From the IMG/VR virus record IMGVR_UViG_3300005337_000003, positions 62,001-126,000 of that record: a stretch of DNA of 64,000 bases; one strand, given 5' to 3'. The stretch comes from a virus. A program made the translations under genes and the position numbers. Of this stretch, positions 31,500-40,776 are shown piece after piece. The notes under the pieces are model-generated. The model was not told the origin of the DNA, ran no database searches, and saw nothing but the letters and a program-made list of their open reading frames with translations. Numbering within the stretch: position 1 is the stretch's first letter; every line of letters begins with the position of its first letter.

Positions 31500-31985
31500 A
31501 TGACACCAAGAATCCAAAAAGCAATTGACATTTTCCTCGACGCTATAAATGAGAGAACATTAACCAAAGGCAACTGCGCAGCATGTGCAGTTGGTAATTT
31601 AGTGGCGACTGGAATGAACATAAAATTAAGACCCTATACGCTCTGCGAAAATTCAAACAGCGATTGGGGCAATCTATTTTATACTGACGAGACAGGCTGC
31701 CAGGTATACCGCAAAGATCTATTAAGCCCCACAGCATTAAAAAAGGCCATGGATAATATAGAGGCAACCGATTTCACAGAAACAGAGTTAATGCGCATTG
31801 AACATGCATTTGAGACCAATACCAAAATTAGACATGAAAGCTACTATCGTTATCAAAAAGAACAAATACGCCAAGATCAAATAAAGGGCCTTGCAGCGGT
31901 AGTAGAAGTAATGCTCGAAATGGACAATTGCACAGAAAACACAAAAGAAGTATTTACCAAAAAAGCAGAGCTTATACCTATTTAA
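31500..31985 (+). CDS. unknown 161-residue protein
   Basis: The first part contains KGNCAACAVGNLVATGM, a cysteine/glycine segment that I associate with a phage family of unknown role (start TPRIQKAIDIFLDAINE). The C-terminal half is helical and charged. First larger gene downstream of the 31185 promoter; A-rich leader. Confidence 0.7.
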   Translation: MTPRIQKAIDIFLDAINERTLTKGNCAACAVGNLVATGMNIKLRPYTLCENSNSDWGNLFYTDETGCQVYRKDLLSPTALKKAMDNIEATDFTETELMRIEHAFETNTKIRHESYYRYQKEQIRQDQIKGLAAVVEVMLEMDNCTENTKEVFTKKAELIPI

Positions 31986-31987
31986 TC

Positions 31988-32398
31988 ATGGAAAATAACT
32001 TAAAAAAACTAATCGAGACCTATCAATGCCCTGGATGCATGATGGGAAATAGGATAGAATGCTTTAAGCCTGCGGAATATGGAAAGCAATGCGCTGCACA
32101 TCGTCCGGGCACATTTATATCTTCGATAGGTAAAATACTTCTTGGAATGCCAAAAGGCTTTGACCGGACAAATGATAGCCTGGGCGAATCCAAATACGAT
32201 CTGAAGATCCTGGAAGCGCCAGAGTACGATAAGTTCAATGTTGCTGTTTGGAAGCATCTCGACGGGCATGGCAATACACTAGTAAGGGGCCTAATGCCTC
32301 GGCTAAATCAACCTTTTGTACATATCTACGAAGGAGACCAACGGGATAAAATAAGCTGCCTGGAGATCACACAGGAAGACATTAACGAGATGGACTAA
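31988..32398 (+). CDS. small protein with cysteine motif
   Basis: 136 residues from ATG 31988, 2 nt after the preceding stop. ETYQCPGCMMGNRIECF holds three cysteines and QCAAH a fourth, a possible metal site (C-x2-C...C...C-x2-H). The second half is strand-rich. Followed by a terminator. Confidence 0.68.
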   Translation: MENNLKKLIETYQCPGCMMGNRIECFKPAEYGKQCAAHRPGTFISSIGKILLGMPKGFDRTNDSLGESKYDLKILEAPEYDKFNVAVWKHLDGHGNTLVRGLMPRLNQPFVHIYEGDQRDKISCLEITQEDINEMD

Positions 32399-32512
32399 AG
32401 ATACCGCATGGCCCCTATAAGCCGCGCGATTAAATGGACTGGTGGCGTTTTGATCTGTCTGCCGCCAGTAGCTTGCAGGACAGATTCGGACGGGGCCAAT
32501 AGGTGAGAGAAG

Positions 32513-32536
32513 GGGAAGGTTAATAGCCTTCCCTTT
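32513..32536 (+). terminator. terminator after the 31988 gene
   Basis: GGGAAGG-TTAATAG-CCTTCCC, seven pairs, then TTTATAAAG. Confidence 0.7.
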
Positions 32537-33020
32537 ATAAAGTTCTTTGAAGATAAACGGCTAAACATTGATCCATTGTAAATCGCTGCAAATAGGCGTT
32601 TAGATTGTACTTATTGGAGGTAAACCAATTAAAAATACCCCATATAGGACAGTAGTTTACATAAAGATACTAATCCTGAATTGACAGGATGATGAACCGG
32701 AGGATTTACCATACACTATATATCTTAACAGACTAGAGTGTTCTTAAGTGGAGTAGATCGCCGTAGTAGTTGCTGTAAAGCTAGATGTGTTGTTCCCTTG
32801 AGAAAGGAATCGATGACCAAAGCTATTAGAGCAGTGAATAAGAGAGTAAGGGACAAAGGTAGCTCTACAACACAAATGAGACTCAGCAAGTAGTTAGTTA
32901 CATTCCTAGTCTTAATTGATAGAGTGTGTAATACGATGGCTTAACATTAGCTTCTAACTATGTGACCCTACTCTTTCAGCAGACAAGAGGGTGCTAAACA
33001 AACTAATAACAAAACTTAAC
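32537..33020. other. non-coding stretch before the early block
   Basis: No convincing gene; the longest candidate is a 26-codon basic ORF at 32812. No TAnnTTTG box on the plus strand. It may hold a long leader or a small RNA for the operon that starts at 33021. Confidence 0.45.
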
Positions 33021-33449
33021 ATGAGAATGAGAAAAGAAAAAATCCTTGAAGACCTTGCTATCGAAGAGGCAAAGAACTTAAAAAACCTTGCAAAACCTGA
33101 AGAGATTAACAATTTAAATCCAGCATCATTTGATCCTACTGACCCTGCGAGGTGCATATACGGACAGATGACCGGGAGTTGTTGGTCGGATCGTGCAAAT
33201 GAACTGATCATCAAATGCTGCACCAAAGTAACACATTGGATAGATGTAGATGTTTTTAGCTATGAAATAAACGGCAAAGCGACAAACAAAAGGCACGGCC
33301 CCAAAGAAGCAGATGAAACTTCCGAGTATTATTCTCCCATCGAAACTTTGATATTCGAGGAAGACGTATATGATTTCGAGGATACATTCTACTCCAAGCG
33401 GATCATGGCTTTTCTAAAAGACGAAACAAAGGAATTATCATTCGACTGA
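33021..33449 (+). CDS. unknown protein, paralogue of 45308
   Basis: 142 residues from ATG 33021 (an in-frame ATG at 32991 has a poorer leader). Shares EAKNL, CIYGQMTGSCWS-x-RA-x-EL and YYSPIE with the protein at 45308. The middle of the shared region is identical for 37 nt in DNA. Cysteine, tryptophan and glycine in the core suggest a small folded domain. Unknown function. Confidence 0.75.
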   Translation: MRMRKEKILEDLAIEEAKNLKNLAKPEEINNLNPASFDPTDPARCIYGQMTGSCWSDRANELIIKCCTKVTHWIDVDVFSYEINGKATNKRHGPKEADETSEYYSPIETLIFEEDVYDFEDTFYSKRIMAFLKDETKELSFD

Positions 33450-33502
33450 TACTGATATAGTATGCCGCTGGCCGGGATGCGCCCGGTTAAAAAAAATAAA
33501 AC

Positions 33503-33667
33503 ATGAAAAACATTAAGATCCTGGGATTCTTTTTAATAGGAATAGCACTTAACCTATTAGCTGTATCAATTATATATGTGGACATAATACAACCTATGAT
33601 AGCCGGTTTCTGTATTTTTGAAGCTTATATCTGTATTATTCATCCAGAAAAAATAACCAAAGAATGA
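33503..33667 (+). CDS. small membrane protein
   Basis: 54 residues, two membrane segments (KILGFFLIGIALNLLAVSII and MIAGFCIFEAYICII). A-rich leader. Its stop overlaps the next start (ATGA). Confidence 0.6.
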   Translation: MKNIKILGFFLIGIALNLLAVSIIYVDIIQPMIAGFCIFEAYICIIHPEKITKE

Positions 33668-33762
33668 ACACTTTATCTTTTAGCATAAATCTAATAACAG
33701 TATGCATGTATACAACATCGCTTGTATTGTGCATTTTTACATTAATTAAAAACTGGAAATAA
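33664..33762 (+). CDS. very small membrane protein
   Basis: 32 residues, one membrane helix (LITVCMYTTSLVLCIFTLI), tail KNWK. Overlaps the previous stop and directly abuts the next start at 33763, which supports expression. Confidence 0.5.
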   Translation: MNTLSFSINLITVCMYTTSLVLCIFTLIKNWK

Positions 33763-34080
33763 ATGGGAGCAAGAGCACAAGTACACATGGAAGAAAGTGG
33801 TGTATATCTTTATACGCATTGGGGATCTGGAACATTGAAAAAGGATGTAGCAAGGGCCTTAAAAAAGAAATGGCGCTGGGACGACGTGGAATACCTCACA
33901 CGAATAATATTCGACGAAATGGTGGGAAAGGAGCAGGGCGAAGAAACTGGCTACGGTATCGGGACAAATGTAGCAGGAGATGCTGAATACATTATACACA
34001 TCTCCAATAATCTTATTACAGTAACCGGGTATAGCCTCTGGACAGGAACCTTTGATGAATTTATAAAACAATTCAGCTGA
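33763..34080 (+). CDS. conserved-looking phage protein (MGARAQVHM type)
   Basis: 105 residues. The N-terminus MGARAQVHMEESGVYLYTHWG resembles a phage family with the pattern ARA-Q-V-x-I-x-GVYLYTHWG of unknown function. Its last base is shared with the next ATG. Confidence 0.7.
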   Translation: MGARAQVHMEESGVYLYTHWGSGTLKKDVARALKKKWRWDDVEYLTRIIFDEMVGKEQGEETGYGIGTNVAGDAEYIIHISNNLITVTGYSLWTGTFDEFIKQFS

Positions 34081-34325
34081 TGGAAGCAGAGATCACTAAA
34101 ATACTAGACTTGGATGCCAGCGATATATCAAAAGACTTATATAAATCCCTGGCCAAGATAAGCACAGATTACCGGGATTTAACGCTAGGGGAACATCTGT
34201 ACTCCGAAGAGAACATCAACACAGTAATCCATGGCGTATCAAAAAAAACAGGAGAAGAAATCCAGGCCATAAAAAACCTAATGCGAAAGCACGACTGTGC
34301 ATACTTTAGAATTAAAATCATTTAA
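34080..34325 (+). CDS. small helical protein
   Basis: 81 residues, charged and helical (DASDISKDLYKSLAKI). Overlaps the previous gene by 1 nt. Function unknown. Confidence 0.65.
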   Translation: MEAEITKILDLDASDISKDLYKSLAKISTDYRDLTLGEHLYSEENINTVIHGVSKKTGEEIQAIKNLMRKHDCAYFRIKII

Positions 34326-34335
34326 ATCAACAAAC

Positions 34336-35538
34336 ATGCAAACAAAACGTAAATCATCATTACAGGAACTCGTTACCGAACTACAGTCAGAAAATCTCCA
34401 GAAACGCGATATGGTCATACCCGCTAAATGCCTAACTATGGAGAATGGCAAATTAAAAGTATTCAATTGCGGAAATAGCCAGGAACTGGAAAAAATATTA
34501 AGCGAAACAGGAATACACAGCACAGAATCAGCCGATACCAGTATAGCCCTGGAGTGTATGGAAACAGCTGATCAACACATCGCCGAAAAACTAGGCATAC
34601 CGAACAAATACTACCAGCGTATGAGGGAAGATAGTATTGAGCTTCTGGATAATAACGTGGCGCATTGGCTGGACAGGTCTAAAAACAATTACCTGCTTCG
34701 CACGTTTGTGGATAAAGAGCAAAAACAGGGATTCGCCAGGGCTCTTTTGTCGGACCGGTTTAAAACCATCGATAATTATGACATATTACTAACCGTGCTG
34801 GAAGCTGTTCGCGAATCAGGACTCAATATTCAAATCGATGCTGATTCCTGTGACCTGAGCGAGAAGCGCATGTACGTCCGCTTCATATGTCCTGAGGTAG
34901 AGATCCAGGCTCCTGAAATTCTCAAAAACTACCGTCCTGATGGAAAACCTAACGAAGCTGGCACAGGCATCATCTCAGGATTTGTAATATCCAACTCAGA
35001 GGTTGGCCACGGCTCATTCTCTATCAGCCCAAGGGCTGTTGTACTGGCCTGCAGGAATGGTATGGTAAGGCCATCTGACAAGTTTGCCCAGCGCCACCTG
35101 GGAGCCAAAATGGACGAATACGAAAGCATCAACTGGAGCCAGGAAACAAAACAGAAAAACCTGGAGCTAATCTTAAACCAGGTAAAGGACTACATCAAGC
35201 GCTTCACTTCTGAAGAATACCTGGGGCTGATGGTACGTGATACCATTGAGAAGGGCTCCAAGGAACTGCAAAACCCGATGGATTGCATCAAGGCTGTTAC
35301 ACAGTCATTGGAGATCTCAGAAGACAAACAGAACTCTATCCTTAACTTCTTCATCAAATCAGGCGACCTTACAGGCTTTGGCGTACAACAGGCTATTACG
35401 CTATATGCCGGCAAAACCGAAAACCCTGACGAGCAGTACGAATTGGAAGAAGTGGCAGCAAATATCCTGGATAACATTACAGTCTACGACAGACCTTTGG
35501 CTAAAAAATCCACAAAATCACAGGCAAAACTTAATTAA
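34336..35538 (+). CDS. DUF932-type protein
   Basis: 400 residues from ATG 34336, preceded by AAATCAACAAAC. RALLSDRFKTIDNYDIL, then VVLACRNGMV and ISPRAVVL fit the DUF932 family of phage and plasmid proteins (related to TIGR03299). These proteins are common in early or accessory gene blocks; their role is not settled. Followed by a stem-loop. Confidence 0.75.
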   Translation: MQTKRKSSLQELVTELQSENLQKRDMVIPAKCLTMENGKLKVFNCGNSQELEKILSETGIHSTESADTSIALECMETADQHIAEKLGIPNKYYQRMREDSIELLDNNVAHWLDRSKNNYLLRTFVDKEQKQGFARALLSDRFKTIDNYDILLTVLEAVRESGLNIQIDADSCDLSEKRMYVRFICPEVEIQAPEILKNYRPDGKPNEAGTGIISGFVISNSEVGHGSFSISPRAVVLACRNGMVRPSDKFAQRHLGAKMDEYESINWSQETKQKNLELILNQVKDYIKRFTSEEYLGLMVRDTIEKGSKELQNPMDCIKAVTQSLEISEDKQNSILNFFIKSGDLTGFGVQQAITLYAGKTENPDEQYELEEVAANILDNITVYDRPLAKKSTKSQAKLN

Positions 35539-35543
35539 TAACC

Positions 35544-35577
35544 AATCCCCGGGGCCTAACAAGGTCCTGGGGATTTA
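35544..35577 (+). terminator. stem-loop after the DUF932 gene
   Basis: AATCCCC (35544-35550) and GGGGATT (35569-35575) enclose CGGGG-CCTAACAAGG-TCCT-like inner pairs; then TATAC. Weak T run. Confidence 0.5.
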
Positions 35578-35587
35578 TACACACAGC

Positions 35588-35944
35588 ATGCAACATTTAA
35601 ACAATATCCCTCCATTTTATATCGGTCAAAAAGTAATTTACATAGGTACCGAAATTACTAAATTGGATAAATCCAAAATTCATATGGTAACAGAATTGTA
35701 TCATAATGAGTATGGTTGTTGGGAAGTGACTGTAGATGGTATACCGTTCAAAATGCAAGAACTTGAAGATCCGTATAGTACGCATTGGTACTGCCAGTCC
35801 TGTAAAAAAGATTACCCTATAACTTCAAATAACACGAAATTGCCTTACGCCTGGGACTCCAGAGATTTCAAAGCTATTCAAAAGTTCCCACTCATTAAAC
35901 TTTCAAAGATTCAGGAAAAGGAGCCTACATTTTGTGCATCATGA
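35588..35944 (+). CDS. small phage protein with SH3-like and zinc features
   Basis: 118 residues from ATG 35588. YIGQKVIYIG (start) looks like a KOW/SH3 strand, and HWYCQSCKKDY is a C-x2-C site. The tail KFPLIKLSKIQEKE is a segment I know from short phage proteins in which it ends the chain. Overlaps the next start by ATGA. Confidence 0.65.
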   Translation: MQHLNNIPPFYIGQKVIYIGTEITKLDKSKIHMVTELYHNEYGCWEVTVDGIPFKMQELEDPYSTHWYCQSCKKDYPITSNNTKLPYAWDSRDFKAIQKFPLIKLSKIQEKEPTFCAS

Positions 35945-36138
35945 AATATTATGACTTCAAAAAAATTAAAGGCTACGGAGAGTTTATAAAGCACTATCAT
36001 TCAAAAGTAAGGCAATTTACTCATCCGCTTCTTGTAAACGAAATAGGTATAACGCTAGAATGCCTTTCAGATGTGAACTGTCCAGGATCTACAGAAATAC
36101 TGGAAGCCATTATTAAACACCGTGGTAAACAAAAATAA
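35941..36138 (+). CDS. small unknown protein
   Basis: 65 residues from ATG 35941, overlapping the previous stop. Basic N-terminus (MKYYDFKKIKGYGEF), helical C-terminus. Function unknown. Confidence 0.6.
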   Translation: MKYYDFKKIKGYGEFIKHYHSKVRQFTHPLLVNEIGITLECLSDVNCPGSTEILEAIIKHRGKQK

Positions 36139-36158
36139 AAATCAGAGAACATTTGATA

Positions 36159-36668
36159 ATGAAGCACAATCTGATAGAAAATATAGAGTTTGATTTGGAT
36201 AAAGCAAGCGAAATGTACCAAGCCTTGAAATCAGACTACGGCATTAAGGATTTCCTGAAAGTAAATCAAATTATTAAAGACTCTGCGAAATACGCCATTC
36301 AAAAATTCAAGAAAAACATCCCAATTTGGAATGAAATCAAAATAGTTTTCGTCCTTCGTATAGGGAGCGGCATGCTTGGCAGATTCAGGACTGGAACATC
36401 ATCTGGAATTCCAATCATAATCATGTCCGAGAGTGCTATATTAAAGGCGGCCGAAAAATACAACGTCCCATTATCATTGGCTGTTGAGACAACTATTTAT
36501 CATGAGCTTGGCCATGCATTATGTGAAGTTGATTTTGAGCAATATGAAAACGCTCATTTGAAGGTTGATGATGAGGAGGAGTGGGTAGAGGAATTTTCCC
36601 GGAATTTCTACGAATGGGATGAGGTTCCTGAGGATTTAGAACGATTAGTTACGTCGGAATACAAATAA
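36159..36668 (+). CDS. zincin-like metallopeptidase
   Basis: 169 residues. TTIYHELGHALCE has HELGH at 115-119, the zinc-binding motif of metallopeptidases; downstream EEWVEEFSR could give a third ligand (glutamate), as in ImmA/IrrE or thermolysin-like folds. No signal peptide, so it acts in the cytoplasm. Could target a host regulator. Substrate unknown. Confidence 0.7.
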   Translation: MKHNLIENIEFDLDKASEMYQALKSDYGIKDFLKVNQIIKDSAKYAIQKFKKNIPIWNEIKIVFVLRIGSGMLGRFRTGTSSGIPIIIMSESAILKAAEKYNVPLSLAVETTIYHELGHALCEVDFEQYENAHLKVDDEEEWVEEFSRNFYEWDEVPEDLERLVTSEYK

Positions 36669-36702
36669 CGCTTACCTATTCAAATCATAAAAAAAAACAA
36701 AC

Positions 36703-36876
36703 ATGACATATAAATTCAAAGCAACAATGACAGATGTATACATAACTACTATCACAGTGGAAGCTACATCTCTAAGAGAAGCTCTCAAACTGGCAGAAGA
36801 GGACATAGAGGCCTGCCCTATTGATACCCGCAGCAACACGCTGGATAGTAGTGATACAAGACTGGAACAAATCTAA
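36703..36876 (+). CDS. small unknown protein
   Basis: 57 residues, strand-helix (TDVYITTITVEATSLREALKLAEEDI). A-rich leader (AAAAAACAAAC). Function unknown. Confidence 0.6.
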   Translation: MTYKFKATMTDVYITTITVEATSLREALKLAEEDIEACPIDTRSNTLDSSDTRLEQI

Positions 36877-36890
36877 TAACCCACAAAAAA

Positions 36891-37706
36891 ATGGAGACAA
36901 CAAAAATAAAAGTAACAGTGGAGATGGTTACTCCCACAATTGCGAAAATGTGGCTACAAATGATGCCTACAAATCGCAGTGAAAACCAATACAACTTTGA
37001 AGCTATTAAATCCGCTATGAATAGGGATAAATTCGTTCAGACTGGCGAATCTATTAAATTCAATATCGACAACGAGCTGATCGATGGCCAACATCGTCTT
37101 CGCGGAATTGTAACCACTAACAAAGCCCAGGAACTTGTCATCGTGCGTGGATTAAGCAGGGAAGCATTTAAATACATAGACACAGGCAAAACCCGCACTG
37201 CCTCAGACGTACTCTCAATTGAAGGGATTGAATATTCCTCACGAATTGCTGCTATGGCCAAATTCATTATCAATTTCAAATCAGGGAGGTTCTTCGTAGC
37301 CGCATCTCAAAACTATAAAAAAACGCGCATCAACAATAGTGACATAAGCGCCTTTGTGTCGAATAACCTGGAAAAGTTAAGGGAATCCATGGAATATGGA
37401 TACAATAAACACAATAAAGTAATAAGTAGTTCCATACTCTCAGCGATGCATTTCATCCTGGAAGAGAAAAATTCGGAAGCAGCTGATGACTTTTGCTATA
37501 AGATAGCTAAGGGCCATGATCTGGCGGATACGAGTCCTATCTTCCAGCTTCGTCAGCGACTGATCTCTGATCAGCGCCATAAATACAAAATACGCTCGTT
37601 AGAAAAACTTGCGCTGCTGTGTAAGGCGTGGAACCTGTATCGATCTGGTAAACGGGTAAAGAATTTAACCTGGCAGTCTACTGAACCATTCCCTAAACCT
37701 ATTTAA
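36891..37706 (+). CDS. ParB/DGQHR-type protein
   Basis: 271 residues. ELIDGQHRLRGI (62-73) is the conserved motif of ParB-nuclease-like/DGQHR domains that bind nucleotide or DNA. YIDTGKTRTASDVL follows. The C-terminal half is helical, with a basic stretch (RHKYKIRSLEKL). Found in many phages near early genes; may act in DNA partitioning or regulation. Family clear, function open. Confidence 0.72.
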   Translation: METTKIKVTVEMVTPTIAKMWLQMMPTNRSENQYNFEAIKSAMNRDKFVQTGESIKFNIDNELIDGQHRLRGIVTTNKAQELVIVRGLSREAFKYIDTGKTRTASDVLSIEGIEYSSRIAAMAKFIINFKSGRFFVAASQNYKKTRINNSDISAFVSNNLEKLRESMEYGYNKHNKVISSSILSAMHFILEEKNSEAADDFCYKIAKGHDLADTSPIFQLRQRLISDQRHKYKIRSLEKLALLCKAWNLYRSGKRVKNLTWQSTEPFPKPI

Positions 37707-37726
37707 AAACTAAATCCTAAACAATT

Positions 37727-38056
37727 ATGGAAAAAGCAACAAAATATGCCATAAGATTCTTGTCCAGAAGACAGCCAGAATTCGGCCCCTATTGTTTCGA
37801 AAAATGCCCTACAGTCCTATGGTATAAAATCCTGGATGATTTTATCCTAGCCAAAGGAGAAGAAGCTTTACAAGCCTTAGCTGGATTTTATATATATGCG
37901 ATCGATCACATAAAGGAAGAGAATAAAGTCACAAACGCAATTGCTGAAACATTCTCGCATGACCTGGGCGGAATGAACGACGAGTGGTGTCTGCCCCGAA
38001 GTAACTCCTATTTGGAATTCTGGAAAAAAGAAATGGATAAACATGAATGGAATTAA
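37727..38056 (+). CDS. unknown protein
   Basis: 109 residues, helical, with FGPYCFEKCPTVLWYK. Overlaps the next gene by 14 nt. No family recognised. Confidence 0.65.
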   Translation: MEKATKYAIRFLSRRQPEFGPYCFEKCPTVLWYKILDDFILAKGEEALQALAGFYIYAIDHIKEENKVTNAIAETFSHDLGGMNDEWCLPRSNSYLEFWKKEMDKHEWN

Positions 38057-38501
38057 CCCACATAAAATATATCACCAGTTCAAAAAGTGGCTAGAAAATT
38101 CATTCGGTAAGGATTTGATTTATTATTCAACAGTAACAATTGCTGGCAAGGATTTTAAAACAAGGAACATTAAAGAGCCGGAATTCTCTTCCCGTCTGTG
38201 TGGTTTCCGAGTGATAGAAAGGATAGAAAAATATGCCACACGCCATCCTGAAATTAAAATATGTAGATGTGACGACAGCATATTCGCAGGTTCAATCATT
38301 GTACTTGTGCCTCACCCAATGATGGGAATAAGTGTATTTTTTATTCCACAATGCACCTCAACTCAAAATGAATTATTCTTATACCAAGATCACTTGGTGT
38401 CTTTGATCAAATATCTGGATGATATGGGAGCAGCAGTCTATCCTAAAAATGGAACTCTGGAGAATAAATATACTAAACTACTTAAAAAGAAAAGACAATG
38501 A
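38043..38501 (+). CDS. unknown protein
   Basis: 152 residues, basic (ends LLKKKRQ), strand-rich middle (SIIVLVPHPMMGISVFFIP). Coupled by overlap on both sides. No family recognised. Confidence 0.65.
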   Translation: MNGINPHKIYHQFKKWLENSFGKDLIYYSTVTIAGKDFKTRNIKEPEFSSRLCGFRVIERIEKYATRHPEIKICRCDDSIFAGSIIVLVPHPMMGISVFFIPQCTSTQNELFLYQDHLVSLIKYLDDMGAAVYPKNGTLENKYTKLLKKKRQ

Positions 38502-38890
38502 GTGAATTAAAGCATACGCCTGGGCCATGGATATATACCAGAGAAGATCAGCAAGTACATCTGCCTAATGATCACTCAAAATTAATTGCTGACATTCGTG
38601 GCTGGGGCTGGATTCAAAAGTTGCCAAATGCAGAAGAAATTCAAGATGCGAATGGTGAACTTATCGCCGAAGCCGGAACTGTTGCCTCAGAGTGCGGCCT
38701 AACCCCCAGGCAATTGCTGGAGCAAAGAGACGATCTAAACAACAAACTATATAAATTGCATACGGACATGGTAAATCAAAAAAATGAGTTATTAGAAGCT
38801 GTAAAATATGCCAGGAGATTCCTTAATCCTGATTATTGTGATGTATATTATATCGACGATTTAATTAAAAAATACCCCCATAACCTATGA
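38498..38890 (+). CDS. HTPGPW-type phage protein
   Basis: 130 residues. LKHTPGPWIYTR at the start and ANGELIAEAGTV in the middle are hallmarks of a widespread phage family of unknown function; the C-terminus has a helix. ATGA overlaps on both sides. Confidence 0.78.
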   Translation: MSELKHTPGPWIYTREDQQVHLPNDHSKLIADIRGWGWIQKLPNAEEIQDANGELIAEAGTVASECGLTPRQLLEQRDDLNNKLYKLHTDMVNQKNELLEAVKYARRFLNPDYCDVYYIDDLIKKYPHNL

Positions 38891-39309
38891 AAGAACAATT
38901 CGTAACCTTCTACACAGCCCAAAAGCTAAAAGAACTGGGGTTCAAAGAGCCAAGCAATCATTTTTATACGCTGGAAGGTAAACTAATGGCGAGAAATTTA
39001 ACCTCGGGTGACGAGCCTATGGATTTTGAACCAGAAGATTTTTACGAAAACTTTAACAGCGGTGTAATGTACAATGTGGGTAGCAAAGGTCAGTATGTAA
39101 TTACCGCCCCTACCTGGTACCAGGTAATCTGGTGGCTGAGGGAAAACCATAAAATAAAGGTGATAGAAAATGTTGATTTTGGTTGGGATGTTTATAAATG
39201 GCACGCCAAAGATAATTGCTATTATTTGTGTGAAAACGGCCAAGTAGCAACCCTTGAAACCGCAATAAATAAATCTTTAAGAGAAATAACATGGAAAAAT
39301 TCAAATTAG
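38887..39309 (+). CDS. conserved phage protein of unknown function
   Basis: 140 residues. APTWYQVIWWLRENHKIKV resembles the conserved APT-x-x-QV-x-x-WLR segment of a small phage family. Aromatic-rich. Overlaps the next gene by 19 nt. Confidence 0.7.
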   Translation: MKEQFVTFYTAQKLKELGFKEPSNHFYTLEGKLMARNLTSGDEPMDFEPEDFYENFNSGVMYNVGSKGQYVITAPTWYQVIWWLRENHKIKVIENVDFGWDVYKWHAKDNCYYLCENGQVATLETAINKSLREITWKNSN

Positions 39310-39674
39310 GGCCATTACAGGAAAAATGGCTCACGATTCTGGAAACACACCCGGAAAGGCAGATGAAAGGTAGCCTGGGAAGTGGTACATTAGAAAACTA
39401 CAAGGCCTGCTGCCTGGGCGTCGCTGCTATTGTATGTGGCACTGGAAGGTTTAACGATATTAATGTTTTAATGGACGAATACAATATTCGAAGCGACGCA
39501 TACCTTCTAAATTTTGAAATAATGGGACTTAGGGATAAAGCAGGTCGTTCGCTCAAAACATTTAATGGTGGATATAGGACATTAACAGATGCAAATGATA
39601 ATGGCGTAACCTGGACAAAAATAGCAGAAGAAATACGGAAAGACCCAACAAACTTTTTTACAAAATCAGCATGA
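39291..39674 (+). CDS. conserved phage protein of unknown function
   Basis: 127 residues. ACCLGVAAIVCG, then LTDANDNGVTWTKIAEEIRKDP follow the outline CCLG-x(n)-L-x-x-x-ND-x-G-x-x-x-x-IA of a common small phage protein. ATGA overlap with the next gene. Confidence 0.72.
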   Translation: MEKFKLGPLQEKWLTILETHPERQMKGSLGSGTLENYKACCLGVAAIVCGTGRFNDINVLMDEYNIRSDAYLLNFEIMGLRDKAGRSLKTFNGGYRTLTDANDNGVTWTKIAEEIRKDPTNFFTKSA

Positions 39675-40078
39675 GACATCCAACCAAAAAACAAGTGCAA
39701 AAGGTGATTGATAATTTCAGAAAAGTATTGCCGCAAGCCCAACGCCTTCAAAGGAAAGAAGGCTGTTCGGTCAATATGTCAGAAATAAACATAGACGCAG
39801 CCTGCGGCACTCCCATGTGCCATGGGGGATGGTATGCCGTCAGCACATGTAAAAATGCAATAAACTTCTCCGGGGGCAAAACATTAATGGCTGAACATTT
39901 AGGATTTGATGCGTCGTATGAATTAAAGAGTTGGGCCATGAATAACCCAGAAATTTGGGGGAACTATTATGGGGAAGAAATGTTCAATTTTAATAGGGCA
40001 TTCAACCACCATGGTAAATTAACACTCCCAAAGATCATCAGGCACTGGATAAACGTACAAAAAAGGTTACCTAAATAA
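39671..40078 (+). CDS. conserved phage protein with CGTPMCHGGW
   Basis: 135 residues. CGTPMCHGGWYA (51-62) is a characteristic cysteine/histidine segment of a phage family of unknown role; it may bind a metal. Helical around it. Confidence 0.7.
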   Translation: MRHPTKKQVQKVIDNFRKVLPQAQRLQRKEGCSVNMSEINIDAACGTPMCHGGWYAVSTCKNAINFSGGKTLMAEHLGFDASYELKSWAMNNPEIWGNYYGEEMFNFNRAFNHHGKLTLPKIIRHWINVQKRLPK

Positions 40079-40079
40079 A

Positions 40080-40760
40080 ATGAGCAATTACAGAGGAAGC
40101 ATAAAAATACCAAAACTCTTTGCACAAGGCAAAGCAGGCGCGTCAGGCGTCAATCAATCCACAGGCCAGGAATTATATTACCAAGGCAACCTGATCGCCC
40201 AGTGGCGTAAGAATGGCCTGTGGATCTCCAATGGCGGATTTGTCCCGGAAAATGGCGCCACGGGCAGCCAGACTACAAAAACTAAACTCAATGCCCTTCC
40301 AAAAGTTGATATCCAGCAACGTAACTACAAGTGGTATCTAAACGGGGCTGAATGGGATGGATCCTGGAAGCGTATAAAAGGCACTAAAAAACCTAAGAGC
40401 ATCAACAGGGGAAGATCGGGTGGTTATTATGTGATGGGTTCGAGGTGGCGATCATCAGATGCCTGGATAGGCCAGGATGAGCCTGTGTATGCAGTGGTGG
40501 GAGCGAATGACACTGGCACTTGGTCAGATTCACCATGTCGTACAGAGGTCTGCGACAAGGAATTGGAAGATATCCGCCAGATGCTTTTAAAGCACGGCAT
40601 CCCAACAAAGGAAAAGGCCTGCCAAACCTCCAACTTGTTCTGTATATCGCGATACCTAATCCCACAGCTAAAGAACGTGGAGAAGGCTAGGAAAATCGTA
40701 GCTGACTACTTATTAACGAACGAAACACGGCTGCTCTATATTGTTGAACTTCCAAAATAA
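40080..40760 (+). CDS. conserved phage protein of unknown function
   Basis: 226 residues. LNALPKVDIQQRNYKWYLNGAEWDG is a segment typical of a phage family in which a DNA or RNA-facing role is guessed at most. The last 70 residues, with QMLLKHGIPTKEKACQTSNLFC, look like a separate helical domain, so the gene may be a two-part fusion. One nt after the preceding stop. Confidence 0.7.
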   Translation: MSNYRGSIKIPKLFAQGKAGASGVNQSTGQELYYQGNLIAQWRKNGLWISNGGFVPENGATGSQTTKTKLNALPKVDIQQRNYKWYLNGAEWDGSWKRIKGTKKPKSINRGRSGGYYVMGSRWRSSDAWIGQDEPVYAVVGANDTGTWSDSPCRTEVCDKELEDIRQMLLKHGIPTKEKACQTSNLFCISRYLIPQLKNVEKARKIVADYLLTNETRLLYIVELPK

Positions 40761-40776
40761 TTAAAACAATCATACT